Assembly: GCA_046565785.1 (NCBI GenBank)
Contig: JBKHXZ010000074.1
Span: forward strand, 1 to 33,466
Direction: 5' to 3'
Length of the DNA: 33,466 nt
Source: DATHWB01 sp046565785
GTDB taxonomy: Bacteria; Actinomycetota; Acidimicrobiia; Spongiisociales; ZC4RG35
Under the pieces are notes generated by a model that saw only the letters and a program-made list of their open reading frames with translations, had not been told where the DNA came from and made no database searches. Within the stretch, counting starts at the first letter, position 1, and each line of letters starts with the position of its first letter. Of the stretch, positions 23,610 to 31,693 are shown piece after piece. The translations under genes were made by a program, and so were the position numbers.

Positions 23610-24406
23610 GCGGCGTCGTCTACTCGCCGGTCGCCCAAGGGACCCCGCAACCCGACGGTGACCCGCACTTCCGGTACGTACTCGGCCTGGCCGACGACAA
23701 TCTGGTGCTCGCCCAGCGGCTGGGCGAATGGATCTCCCGCGGTCCCGATCTGGAAGAAGACATCGCCCTCGCCAACTTCGCCATCGACCATCTCGGCCAA
23801 GCTCGGGCACTGCTCACCCACGCCGGCCAACTGGAAGGGCGAGGCCGCGACGAGGACGACCTGGCGATGCATCGCAGCGAGCGGGAGTTCACCAACCTGC
23901 TCATCTGTGAACTCCCCAACGGCCACTTCGGGGACACGATGGCTCGAGCCGTGTGCATCGACGCCTACCAGGTGCCGTTGTGGGAGGCGCTGTCGAGTTC
24001 CGAAGACGAGACCCTTGCAGGGATCGCCCAGAAGGCAGTCCGCGAAGCCCGCTATCACCTGCGGCATTCCTCGACGTGGGTCGTGAGGTTGGGCGACGGA
24101 ACCGACGTCTCCCACGACCGCATGCAACAGGCGATCGATCGAGTCTGGCGATTCACCGGCGAGATGTTCGCCCCCGATCCGGTGGCAACCGAGATGGCTG
24201 ACCGAGGAATCGGGGTCGACCCATCAACCCTCTACGACCGATGGTGGGGAACCGTCTCGGAGGTGCTCGAACGGGCCACACTGGCCGTGCCGACCGACAC
24301 CATGCATCGGACCGGCGGCCGACTGGGTTTCCACACCGACGACCTGGGCCACATGCTGGCTGAAATGCAATGGCTCGCTCGATCCATGCCGGAGGCGTCG
24401 TGGTGA
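23606..24406 (+). CDS. paaC: Phenylacetyl-CoA epoxidase structural subunit C
   Basis: A 266-residue ferritin-like partner of PaaA that stabilises the catalytic subunit but binds no iron in studied enzymes. YVLGLADDNLVLAQRLGEW, the ANFAIDHLGQARALL helix and VREARYHLRHSSTWVVRLGDG are family hallmarks. The GTG start overlaps the paaB stop by four bases (GTGA), so translation is coupled. Confidence 0.95.
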   Translation: MSGVVYSPVAQGTPQPDGDPHFRYVLGLADDNLVLAQRLGEWISRGPDLEEDIALANFAIDHLGQARALLTHAGQLEGRGRDEDDLAMHRSEREFTNLLICELPNGHFGDTMARAVCIDAYQVPLWEALSSSEDETLAGIAQKAVREARYHLRHSSTWVVRLGDGTDVSHDRMQQAIDRVWRFTGEMFAPDPVATEMADRGIGVDPSTLYDRWWGTVSEVLERATLAVPTDTMHRTGGRLGFHTDDLGHMLAEMQWLARSMPEASW

Positions 24407-24873
24407 ACACGACGCTTCTCGGCCGGGCCCGGGCTGCGCTGTCCCACGTCACCGATCCCGAGATACCCGTGCTCACCATCGACGACCTCGGGATTCTGCG
24501 TGAGGTCGAAACCGACGGCGACCGCGTCACCGTGACCATCACCCCGACCTACTCGGGATGTCCGGCCATGGACGTCATCCGGGACGACATCCGGCTGGCG
24601 CTGCAGGCGGCTGGGTTCGAGGAAGTGGACATACGCACGGTGTTCTCTCCCGCTTGGACGACCGACTGGATGAGCGAGGCCGGTCGTCGCAAGCTGGCTG
24701 AGTTCGGAATCGCTCCGCCACATCCTGCAACAGGCAGCTCCCGTCCGGCAGTGCTGTGCGTGCGCTGCCGCGGCGAGGCGAGGACCATCTCCGAGTTCGG
24801 CTCGACCGCCTGCAAAGCCCTCATGGTGTGCACGGAGTGCGGGGAGCCGTTCGACTACTTCAAGGAGCTGTGA
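24403..24873 (+). CDS. paaD: Phenylacetyl-CoA epoxidase assembly protein D (MIP18 family)
   Basis: A 156-residue protein with an N-terminal MIP18/DUF59 domain (TDPEIPVLTIDDLGIL, then TPTYSGCPAMDVI with the reactive Cys) and a C-terminal zinc-knuckle built from CVRC and CTEC. PaaD is thought to help mature the iron-sulfur or di-iron centres of the complex. GTG 24403 overlaps the paaC stop (GTGA) and has GGAGG seven bases upstream; the same frame is open to an earlier ATG (24370) that would overlap more and is less likely. Confidence 0.92.
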   Translation: MNTTLLGRARAALSHVTDPEIPVLTIDDLGILREVETDGDRVTVTITPTYSGCPAMDVIRDDIRLALQAAGFEEVDIRTVFSPAWTTDWMSEAGRRKLAEFGIAPPHPATGSSRPAVLCVRCRGEARTISEFGSTACKALMVCTECGEPFDYFKEL

Positions 24874-25944
24874 ATGCAGGGCGTCGAGTTCCATCCGTTG
24901 ACCGTCACCAACGTCGAGCCGCTGACCGACGAGGCGGTCGCCGTGACCTTCCACGTCCCGGACGACCTCCATGACCGCTTCCGCTATCTGCCCGGTCAGC
25001 ATGTGACGGTTCGCAAGCAGATCGACGGACAAGACGTGCGGCGCTCGTATTCGATCTGCGCCAACGCCAACCGCGGCACGCTGCGCGTCGGGATCAAGCG
25101 CCTCGAAGGCGGAGCGTTCTCCACCTGGGCGACCACCCGCCTCCAACCCGGCGAGGTGCTCGAAGTCACACCCCCGGTGGGCGACTTCACCGTCGATCCC
25201 GACCCGTCGACGGCCGCTCACTACGGTGCGGTGGTCGCCGGTTCGGGGATCACCCCCGTCCTGTCACTGGTGTCCACCACCCTGGAGAGTGAGCCAGGCT
25301 CACGCTGGACCGTGATCTACGGGAATCGGGCTGGCAGAACGGTGATGTTCCTCGACGAGCTCGAAGGCTTGAAGGACCGCTATCCGGCCCGCCTGCACCT
25401 CGTCCACGTTCTCAGTCGGGAGGATCCGGGGCTCGACCTGTTCGCAGGACGAATCGACCCAGACAAGCTGGGAAGCCTGTTCGCCACCATCGTGGATGCC
25501 ACCTCGGTCGACCGTTGGTTCCTATGTGGCCCGTACGAAATGGTCACAGGCACACGAAGCCTGCTCGTCGACATGGGCGTCGCCCCCGAGGAGATTCGGG
25601 ACGAACTCTTCTTCGCCGGCCCGCCCACCGCGCTGCCGGCGGCGCCGCCCGCGGATGAGGCGGGCAGCGTGGCACTCACCGTCATCCTCGACGGCCGTGC
25701 CTCGGAGACCCGCATGCGACCCGACACTTCGGTACTCGATGCGGCGATGGGCGTCCGGTCCGAACTCCCGTACTCGTGCAAGGGCGGCATGTGTGCCACC
25801 TGTAAGGCGAAAGTGGTGGAAGGCACGGTGCGCATGGACAAGAACTACGCGCTGGTGTCCGCCGACCTCGAACAGGGTTTCGTGCTGACCTGTCAAAGTC
25901 ATCCCACCTCCGAGCGCCTCATCGTGGACTACGACCAACGATGA
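24874..25944 (+). CDS. paaE: Phenylacetyl-CoA epoxidase reductase subunit
   Basis: A 356-residue flavin/iron-sulfur reductase that passes electrons from NADPH to PaaA. It has an FAD-binding domain (RSYSICA), an NAD(P) domain (GSGITPVLSLVS, later FLCGPYEM) and a C-terminal plant-type 2Fe-2S ferredoxin domain with CKGGMCATC plus a fourth Cys in LTCQSHP. The ATG follows the paaD stop without a gap, with AAGGAG upstream. Confidence 0.95.
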   Translation: MQGVEFHPLTVTNVEPLTDEAVAVTFHVPDDLHDRFRYLPGQHVTVRKQIDGQDVRRSYSICANANRGTLRVGIKRLEGGAFSTWATTRLQPGEVLEVTPPVGDFTVDPDPSTAAHYGAVVAGSGITPVLSLVSTTLESEPGSRWTVIYGNRAGRTVMFLDELEGLKDRYPARLHLVHVLSREDPGLDLFAGRIDPDKLGSLFATIVDATSVDRWFLCGPYEMVTGTRSLLVDMGVAPEEIRDELFFAGPPTALPAAPPADEAGSVALTVILDGRASETRMRPDTSVLDAAMGVRSELPYSCKGGMCATCKAKVVEGTVRMDKNYALVSADLEQGFVLTCQSHPTSERLIVDYDQR

Positions 25945-26519
25945 CCGACGTTCGGAACACTCGGGCAGATGTGGTGCAGGCTGCCGGCCGGCTGTTCGCC
26001 GAGCGCGGCTATCACGGAACGTCGATGCGCGACCTGGGCCGCGAGTTGGGCCTGCGCGGTTCGTCGCTCTATTCCCACATCAGCTCGAAGGAGGATCTGC
26101 TCGTCGACGTCGTCCAGCGTGCTGCCGAACTGTTCGAGGCCTCGGCTCGAACCGCTCTCGAAACACCCGGAACGGAACGGGACCGACTGCGGGCACTGAT
26201 CGCCGGACACATCGACGTCCTACTGGACCACGTCGACGAAGCCCGCACCTTCCTCAACGAAGCCCGCGCCCTCGATGAGGGATACCGTGAACGTGTCATC
26301 GCCGCCCGGAACGCCTACGAGCACACCTTCCGTCAGGTCCTGTCCAGTGGTGTCGGGGCCGGCGAGTTCCGCCCCGACCTCAACCCCACCGTCGCCGGCA
26401 TCCTCATCCTCTCGCTGCTCAATTCGGTCGATCGCTGGTATCGGCCCACAGGTCCACTCGACCGTTCTGCACTGGTAGACGTGATCCTCGATTTCACCCT
26501 CGAGGGCATCGCCCGCTGA
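25941..26519 (+). CDS. paaR: TetR-family regulator, likely PaaR repressor of the paa operon
   Basis: A 192-residue TetR protein. The N-terminal helix-turn-helix (about 28-55) includes TSMRDLGRELGLRGSSLYSHISSKEDLL, read here as TSMRDLGRELGL and SLYSHISSKEDLL. The C-terminal ligand domain contains LNSVDRWYRPTG, common in acyl-CoA responsive TetR regulators of the FadR/PaaR type. The ATG overlaps the paaE stop (ATGA), so the regulator is made with the enzymes. The palindrome before paaA is its probable site, giving autoregulation. Phenylacetyl-CoA as inducer is inferred from homologues. Confidence 0.82.
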   Translation: MTDVRNTRADVVQAAGRLFAERGYHGTSMRDLGRELGLRGSSLYSHISSKEDLLVDVVQRAAELFEASARTALETPGTERDRLRALIAGHIDVLLDHVDEARTFLNEARALDEGYRERVIAARNAYEHTFRQVLSSGVGAGEFRPDLNPTVAGILILSLLNSVDRWYRPTGPLDRSALVDVILDFTLEGIAR

Positions 26520-27362
26520 TCAGTCGAAGTCGCCCTCGTTCCGGTTGCGGAGGAATCGTTCGATCTCGGACGCCAGCTGTTCTCCGGAGTCACCGGCACC
26601 GGCGTCTGCCAGCTCCTCCAATTGTTCGATCATCGACCTGATGTCGGAACGACCTCCGGCAATTGCATCCAGGTGGACTCGTTGTGCCTCGCACTCGGCA
26701 ACCAACTCCGACAGGTTCAGCCCGAGCCCCAAATGCAGGTCGAGACGCTCCAACAGGCGAACCGCCGCCTCCCAATAGCGAGTTCCGAGGTAATTCGGCA
26801 CCCTCGCCCAGAATCCGATCGTCGGTACGCCCCGTCGCTTGAACTCCGTCTCCAGCGCGCCACTGACCGAACTCGGCACGCTGAGCTCCCCCTGCGGATG
26901 ATCCGACAAATCGGCGATTCGCGACCTTTCAGACGCTGTGGTGATGAGCGTCGACGGACGAGTATGAGGCGTAGCCCAGGGGATGCCGCCCATCGCCACC
27001 AACTCCGTCACCCCCCACTGTTCAGACAGATCGGCGACCGTCTCTGCGAAGGACATCCACCCGAGCGACGGTTCGACCCCGGTCAGCAGCAACAGCTCCC
27101 GCCCCCCGATGCGGCGATGCGTGATGCCCACCGAAGGCCACGTCATGGACGTGACCACTCCCTCGTCGAAGTGGAGCGTCGGTCGGGTGTCCCGGTAGTC
27201 GAACAGGTCGTCGGATCGGAATACGACGACTTCCTCACTGTCTTCGGCGAGGAATTGCACGGCGGCCGTCCCTGCTTCGCCGGCGTTCACCCAACCATCG
27301 AATGCACTCACGATGACCGGCCGATCGAAGTCTCGCTGGGAAACAGTCGTGTAGCGGATCAC
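26520..27362 (-). CDS. PAC2-family protein
   Basis: A 280-residue protein of the PAC2 (proteasome assembly chaperone-like) family, widespread in actinobacteria and often near proteasome or cell-division genes. FDGWVNAGEAGTAAVQFL at the N terminus and ELVAMGGIPWATPHTRP in the middle are typical. The role in bacteria is unresolved. GTG 27362 is chosen because it lies seven bases after a TACGCT box (leaderless) and begins VIRYTTVS; the open frame extends nine codons further. It abuts the convergent TetR gene. Confidence 0.85.
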   Translation of the reverse strand: MIRYTTVSQRDFDRPVIVSAFDGWVNAGEAGTAAVQFLAEDSEEVVVFRSDDLFDYRDTRPTLHFDEGVVTSMTWPSVGITHRRIGGRELLLLTGVEPSLGWMSFAETVADLSEQWGVTELVAMGGIPWATPHTRPSTLITTASERSRIADLSDHPQGELSVPSSVSGALETEFKRRGVPTIGFWARVPNYLGTRYWEAAVRLLERLDLHLGLGLNLSELVAECEAQRVHLDAIAGGRSDIRSMIEQLEELADAGAGDSGEQLASEIERFLRNRNEGDFD

Positions 27363-27369
27363 TCGACCC

Positions 27370-27375
27370 AGCGTA
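27370..27375 (-). promoter_or_regulatory. -10 box TACGCT for the leaderless PAC2 mRNA
   Basis: TACGCT stands seven bases before the GTG at 27362, like the holA promoter. Confidence 0.5.
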
Positions 27376-27433
27376 TCCCGCCGACCCAACTGCGCGCGCC
27401 TGGCACCATGGGGCCGAGAGAGGAGTGACCGTC

Positions 27434-28660
27434 GTGCGCCAACCCGTTGTGATCGTGATCGTTGTGCTGGCTACGGCCTGCACACCCGGGGACACCGACG
27501 GGCCGACCACCACTTCCCCGTCGACGACAACCACCGCCCCCACGACAACCACGACGACGATCGACCCCGCCGTCGTCGCGCAACAAACGTGTGACGGCCT
27601 GAAGGTGGCGGTGTTCGACTTGGACGCAGCGGTACGAACCGGACTCGACGACCTCGGCATCCAATCGGAGGAGGACCTGTCAGACGCCGAGGTGGGGCGA
27701 CTGGTGGTCGAAGTGATGTTGGCCTACTACGACGATCTTCGCACGGTCGCCGCAAGTGCACCGGAGGATGTCGCCACCCCCCTTTCGATCGTGGCGCATT
27801 CGGTCGATCGATGGCAGCCCATCGTCGCCGAGGATGACGGCGACCAGCTCCTCGACCGGCTCGACCCGAGTTCGTTGGTCACACCGGAGGTCAGTAGTGC
27901 AGCGGCCGCGGTGGCGCAATGGACCTCCGTCAACTGCGGGACCGAGATCGCCACCGACCCGGAAACGGTCATGTTCACGACCGTCTTCGCCTCGATGTTC
28001 GCCACCCTCGGCAACCTCTTCGGCGGTCTGAGTCTCTTCGACCAGGATCCGCCGGTGGACCCGAGTTCCACGGCACTCGCCTACGGGGACGACCCGGTGC
28101 TCGACGAGTTGTATGAACAATGCGGAACGGGCGACGGCACGGCGTGCCAAGACCTCTACTTCTCGGCCTACGGCGAGTACGAGTTGTGGGGCCAGACGTG
28201 TGGAGCAAGCATTCCGCTCCGACCGGCTTACCTGGTCGACTGCTCGTCCAAGTTCGCCGGAACTGCGCAAACGTATGGAGACGACTTCGTCCTCGACAGC
28301 CTGTGGGACGAATGTGAGCAGACCGACCTCGGATCCTGTGATGCGCTGTTCGCCGCCGCCCCGTTCGGTTCGGACTACGAACAGTTCGGTGCCAGTTGCG
28401 CTGGGGCGCGCGAAGGCGACTTCACCCGCCCGTGCGTCTTCGTCGAGAGCGGAGAGCCATTCACGTATGGGGACGATCCCGCATTCGACGAATTGTGGGG
28501 CACGTGTTCGGCAGGCGACGCCCAAGCATGCGATGACCTGTTCTTTCAGACACCGATCGGATCGGTCTACGAAGCATTCGGGAGAGTGTGTGGTGATTTG
28601 GCCGAGACGGCTCGGACCTGCGAGAACGCGGCGGCCTGGCTGGGTGGACCGGTCGGCTGA
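27434..28660 (+). CDS. Secreted lipoprotein with three C-terminal Cys-rich repeats
   Basis: A 408-residue lipoprotein. It has a short hydrophobic signal ending in LATAC (Cys16), then a Thr/Pro linker (about 20-45), a helical region with conserved Cys, and three repeats at about 217-257, 281-322 and 345-386. The repeats share YGDD..LD.LW..C..GD...CD.LF...P.GS.YE.FG..C. The repeat type is one I have seen in other actinobacterial membrane or secreted proteins, but I know no function. GTG 27434 has GAGAGGAG at proper spacing; GTG 27425 overlaps the Shine-Dalgarno and is less likely. It probably sits on the outer face of the cytoplasmic membrane. Confidence 0.78.
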   Translation: MRQPVVIVIVVLATACTPGDTDGPTTTSPSTTTTAPTTTTTTIDPAVVAQQTCDGLKVAVFDLDAAVRTGLDDLGIQSEEDLSDAEVGRLVVEVMLAYYDDLRTVAASAPEDVATPLSIVAHSVDRWQPIVAEDDGDQLLDRLDPSSLVTPEVSSAAAAVAQWTSVNCGTEIATDPETVMFTTVFASMFATLGNLFGGLSLFDQDPPVDPSSTALAYGDDPVLDELYEQCGTGDGTACQDLYFSAYGEYELWGQTCGASIPLRPAYLVDCSSKFAGTAQTYGDDFVLDSLWDECEQTDLGSCDALFAAAPFGSDYEQFGASCAGAREGDFTRPCVFVESGEPFTYGDDPAFDELWGTCSAGDAQACDDLFFQTPIGSVYEAFGRVCGDLAETARTCENAAAWLGGPVG

Positions 28661-28676
28661 ACGAAACGATGTAACG

Positions 28677-28690
28677 CGGTCGATCGACCG
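28677..28690. promoter_or_regulatory. Perfect 14-base palindrome, possible operator
   Basis: CGGTCGATCGACCG lies 134 bases before kbl in a 164-base intergenic region with little else. It could be a repressor site or part of the preceding gene's end; no regulator is next to it. Confidence 0.3.
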
Positions 28691-28811
28691 GAGACTTGGA
28701 AGCCAGTACCGCGACCGTCCCCCCGTCGGTCGTGGCGCGGCTGGGAGGCGAAGCGTCGCCACCACCAAGCACTTCCCCCGGTGCGGTGGCGACCACCCCA
28801 GCTCCTTGCAC

Positions 28812-28817
28812 TAACTT
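28812..28817 (+). promoter_or_regulatory. -10 box TAACTT for leaderless kbl mRNA
   Basis: TAACTT is followed by seven bases and ATG 28825; no Shine-Dalgarno is present. Confidence 0.45.
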
Positions 28818-28824
28818 CGGGCGC

Positions 28825-30012
28825 ATGGCCCATCCGCTCCTTCAGGATTTCCAGACCCGGCTGACCGACCTCGGCGAACGCGGGTTACGCAAGGACGAAC
28901 GCATCATCGGCTCGCCCCAAGGTGCGGAGATCGAGCTCGCCGACGGTTCACGCGTCTTGAACTTCTGTGCCAACAACTACCTCGGTCTCGCCGACGACGA
29001 GCGACTGGTCGACGCCGCCCAGGAGGCTCTCGACCGTTGGGGATACGGCATGGCATCGGTGCGTTTCATCTGTGGAACCCAGGAAGTGCATCGGGAACTC
29101 GAGGCCCGGATCTCGGCGTTCCTCGGCACCGAGGACACGATCCTGTACTCGTCCTGTTTCGACGCCAACACCGGGCTGTTCGAAACGATCCTCGACGAGA
29201 ACGACGCCGTCATCTCCGATGCCCTCAACCACGCGTCGATCATCGACGGCATCCGCTTGTGCAAGGCGAGCCGATATCGGTACGCCAACAACGACATGGA
29301 GGATCTGGAACGCCAGCTGCGATCGGCACGCGACGCTCGGTACCGCCTGATCGCCACCGATGGCGTGTTCTCGATGGACGGGATCCTGGCCGACCTCGAG
29401 TCGATCTGTGACCTGGCCGAACGCCACGACGCCCTCGTCATGGTCGACGACTCTCATGCCGTCGGATTCGTAGGAGCCAAAGGTCGAGGCACACCGGAGG
29501 CGACCGGCACGATGGGCAGGGTCGACCTCATCACCGGGACACTCGGCAAGGCGCTCGGTGGGGCGTCCGGCGGATACACCTCGGGCCGGAAAGAGATCAT
29601 CGCCTGGCTGCGGCAACGGTCCCGCCCATATCTGTTTTCGAACTCGCTCGCTCCGGTGATCGCCGCCACCTCGCTGCAGGTGCTCGATTTGCTGGATTCC
29701 GCCGACGAACTCCGCGCCCGGCTGGTGTCCAACAGCGAGCGCTTCCGTTCCGAAATGACCAAGGCCGGGTTCACCCTCGCCGGCAACGGGCATCCGATCA
29801 TCCCGGTGATGCTGGGCGACGCCCGAGTGGCGACGGAGATGGCCAGTCGAATGCTGGAACTCGGGGTCTATGTGATCGGATTCTCCTTCCCCGTCGTTCC
29901 CGAGGGGCAAGCCCGTATCCGCACCCAGATGAGTGCAGGACACACCGACGACCATTTGAACCGCGCCATCGATGCCTTCGTGACGGTCGGCAGGGATCTG
30001 GAAGTGATCTGA
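28825..30012 (+). CDS. kbl: Glycine C-acetyltransferase (2-amino-3-ketobutyrate CoA ligase)
   Basis: A 395-residue PLP enzyme of the alpha-oxoamine synthase family. It converts 2-amino-3-oxobutyrate and CoA to glycine and acetyl-CoA, the second step of threonine breakdown. Blocks: NFCANNYLGLADD, VRFICGTQEVHRELE, SSCFDANTGLFE, DALNHASIIDGIRL, MVDDSHAVGFVG and the PLP lysine in TGTLGKALGGASGGY (Lys242). All agree with KBL rather than BioF or HemA. It is followed by tdh with a one-base overlap, which makes the assignment firm. Confidence 0.95.
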   Translation: MAHPLLQDFQTRLTDLGERGLRKDERIIGSPQGAEIELADGSRVLNFCANNYLGLADDERLVDAAQEALDRWGYGMASVRFICGTQEVHRELEARISAFLGTEDTILYSSCFDANTGLFETILDENDAVISDALNHASIIDGIRLCKASRYRYANNDMEDLERQLRSARDARYRLIATDGVFSMDGILADLESICDLAERHDALVMVDDSHAVGFVGAKGRGTPEATGTMGRVDLITGTLGKALGGASGGYTSGRKEIIAWLRQRSRPYLFSNSLAPVIAATSLQVLDLLDSADELRARLVSNSERFRSEMTKAGFTLAGNGHPIIPVMLGDARVATEMASRMLELGVYVIGFSFPVVPEGQARIRTQMSAGHTDDHLNRAIDAFVTVGRDLEVI

Positions 30013-31037
30013 TGCGGGCGCTGGTGAAACCCGGCCCGCAGCCAGGTTTGGTGATGCGGGACGAACCCGAGCCGACCATGGGTCCACGGGATGTTCTGAT
30101 CCGGGTGAAGTACACATCGATCTGCGGAACAGACCTGCACATCCGTGCCTGGGATCCGTGGGCGGCAGCCACCATTCCCGCTCCGATGATCGTCGGTCAC
30201 GAGTTCACCGGTGTCGTCGCCGACCACGGGGCAGACGTGGAGGGCCTGGGTGTCGGAACGCGGGTGTCGGGGGAAGGTCACATCACGTGCGGTCACTGCC
30301 GGAACTGCCGCGGCGGGCGTCGCAACTACTGCCGCAACCATCTCGGCCTCGGCGTGACCCGTCCGGGGGCCTTCGCCGACTACGTCGTGCTGCCTACCGA
30401 AAACGTGTTCGCCGTCCCCGATCACATCGACGATCGGGTGGCGGCGATCCTCGATCCGCTGGGCAACGCCACCCATACGGCCCTCGCCTTCGACGTCATC
30501 GGCGAAGACGTGCTCATCACCGGCGCCGGACCCATCGGACTCATGGCGGCAGCGATCGTGCGCCACATCGGTGCCCGCCACGTCGCGGTGACCGACATCA
30601 ATCCACATCGGCTCGAGATGGTTCCCGGGTTCGGCGGGGCACGTCCGGTCGATGTTCGAACCGAGACGCTCGACCAGGTGATGGCCGAGTTCGGGATGAC
30701 CGAAGGGTTCGACGTTGGCTTGGAGATGTCCGGCGCGGAACCCGCTTTCAATCAGATGCTGGCGGCGATGAACCACGGCGGGCGGGTGGCGGTGCTCGGA
30801 ATTCCCCCCTCCACCGTCGAGTTGGACCTGAACGCGGTCATCTTCAAGGGGTTGACCCTGCGAGGGATCTATGGCCGGCGCATCTTCGAGACGTGGTACA
30901 AGATGTCGGCGATGTTGGAGACGGGGCTCGACGTGTCGGCGGTGGTCACCCACACCTTCGATGTGGACCAGTTCGACACGGCGTTCGACATGGCCGCGTC
31001 GGGAGAGGCGGGAAAGGTACTCCTCGACTGGTCGTGA
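30012..31037 (+). CDS. tdh: L-threonine 3-dehydrogenase
   Basis: A 341-residue zinc MDR enzyme oxidising L-threonine to 2-amino-3-oxobutyrate with NAD+. Catalytic ligands Cys38 (ICGTDLHIRAWDPW), His63 and Glu64 (VGHEFTG) are at the same positions as in E. coli Tdh, and the structural zinc lobe CGHCRNCRGGRRNYC is complete. GAGPIGLMAAAIV forms the Rossmann loop. The ATG overlaps the kbl stop (TGATG). It is a useful contrast to the zinc-site-degenerate MDR at 8759. Confidence 0.96.
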   Translation: MRALVKPGPQPGLVMRDEPEPTMGPRDVLIRVKYTSICGTDLHIRAWDPWAAATIPAPMIVGHEFTGVVADHGADVEGLGVGTRVSGEGHITCGHCRNCRGGRRNYCRNHLGLGVTRPGAFADYVVLPTENVFAVPDHIDDRVAAILDPLGNATHTALAFDVIGEDVLITGAGPIGLMAAAIVRHIGARHVAVTDINPHRLEMVPGFGGARPVDVRTETLDQVMAEFGMTEGFDVGLEMSGAEPAFNQMLAAMNHGGRVAVLGIPPSTVELDLNAVIFKGLTLRGIYGRRIFETWYKMSAMLETGLDVSAVVTHTFDVDQFDTAFDMAASGEAGKVLLDWS

Positions 31038-31049
31038 GGCGACGACGGT

Positions 31050-31078
31050 GTGACGCCGGGAGCCCGCAGGCCTAACCT
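31050..31078 (+). promoter_or_regulatory. Candidate infA promoter
   Basis: GTGACG (31050-31055, four of six to TTGACA) and TAACCT (31073-31078) are 17 bases apart, about 40 bases before the infA ATG. This would give a normal leader with the AGGAACC ribosome binding site. Confidence 0.35.
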
Positions 31079-31117
31079 CTCGCCGGTCCATCCGCAACCG
31101 AGGAACCGAAACTCTCC

Positions 31118-31348
31118 ATGGCAGACAGCGACGACGACGAATACATCCGCATGCGCGGCACGGTGAAGAAGGTGCTGCGGTCCGCCACCTTCCTGGTCGA
31201 GCTCGAAGGCGGGCTCGAGGTTTCCGCCCGCCCCAGCGGCCGCATGCGCCGCGGCCGGATGATCCGAATCCTCCCAGGAGACGAAGTCGACGTCGAAGTC
31301 TCCACCTACGACCCCACCAAGGGCCGCATCGTCTGGCGGTACCGATAG
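31118..31348 (+). CDS. infA: Translation initiation factor IF-1-like protein
   Basis: A 76-residue S1/OB-fold protein with RMRGTVKKVL, FLVELEGGLEVSARPSGRMRR, IRILPGDEVDVEVSTYDPTKGRIVWRYR-like order (IRILPGDEV and TKGRIVWRYR). It is close to IF-1 but differs by an acidic start (ADSDDDEYIRM), SARPSG for lAhiSG, and one extra residue in the RRGRMIR stretch. IF-1 normally sits with rpmJ and rpsM in the ribosomal operon; here it is alone between tdh and a terminator. It may be the sole IF-1 or a second copy. The ATG has AGGAACC upstream. Confidence 0.85.
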   Translation: MADSDDDEYIRMRGTVKKVLRSATFLVELEGGLEVSARPSGRMRRGRMIRILPGDEVDVEVSTYDPTKGRIVWRYR

Positions 31349-31375
31349 GAATCCGGCAAAGCCGGATTCCTATCG
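31343..31375 (+). terminator. Rho-independent terminator of infA
   Basis: A 15-base perfect stem (31343-31357 with 31361-31375, loop AAA) followed by TTTCT. The left arm includes the last codon and stop of infA. Confidence 0.8.
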
Positions 31376-31378
31376 TTT

Positions 31379-31443
31379 CTCCCCCCAGGAACGAAGCGAC
31401 GTTGGGGGGAGTGGCCGAGCCTGCGAGGCCGAGGGGGGCGGTC
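31379..31443 (+). repeat. REP-like palindromic unit (plus orientation)
   Basis: CTCCCCCCA (31379-31387) pairs with TGGGGGGAG (31403-31411) around a CGAAGCG-containing loop; a short variable stem and AGGGGGGCGGTC follow, exactly as in 12526-12591. Confidence 0.7.
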
Positions 31444-31480
31444 CGCGCCAGCGGTGGACCAACGAGTTCGCTCCGCTCAC
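31444..31480. other. Spacer between two oppositely oriented repeat units
   Basis: No coding sequence is seen. GGTCC and GGACC could form a short hairpin overlapping the left edge. The whole stretch 31376-31693 has no gene: repeats up to about 31559, then a 134-base leader for the binding protein with a TACATT at 31635-31640 as the only promoter-like hexamer. Confidence 0.5.
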
Positions 31481-31559
31481 AACCCCCCTCGAAGGTCCGC
31501 TACGCGTCCCTTCGGTCCCCCCAACGCTTCGCTGGGGGGACAAAGCGGCAGAGGGGGCC
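31481..31559 (-). repeat. REP-like palindromic unit (minus orientation), with a second G-tract tail
   Basis: GTCCCCCCA (31515-31523) pairs with TGGGGGGAC (31533-31541). On the minus strand the loop reads GCGAAGC, and the unit ends with AGGGGGG (31483-31489). On the plus strand the hairpin is also followed by GGCAGAGGGGGCC (31547-31559), matching the minus-strand reading of the sequence left of the IS (11103-11116). Confidence 0.65.
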
Positions 31560-31693
31560 GTCCGAATTTTCGGGTGAACTCGGGGTTTCCGCCGAACAAA
31601 CGGGCGATGACATGCGGTGAGGTTCGGCGACAAGTACATTTGTGCGTGCCTGCGCCCGTCGCGGGCTCCAAGAACCTCAGGAGGAGTACACAT

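Noticed and set aside
31349..31693. A short coding gene in the region between infA and the binding protein
   Set aside because: Open frames there consist of the palindromic repeats and have no start with a ribosome binding site.
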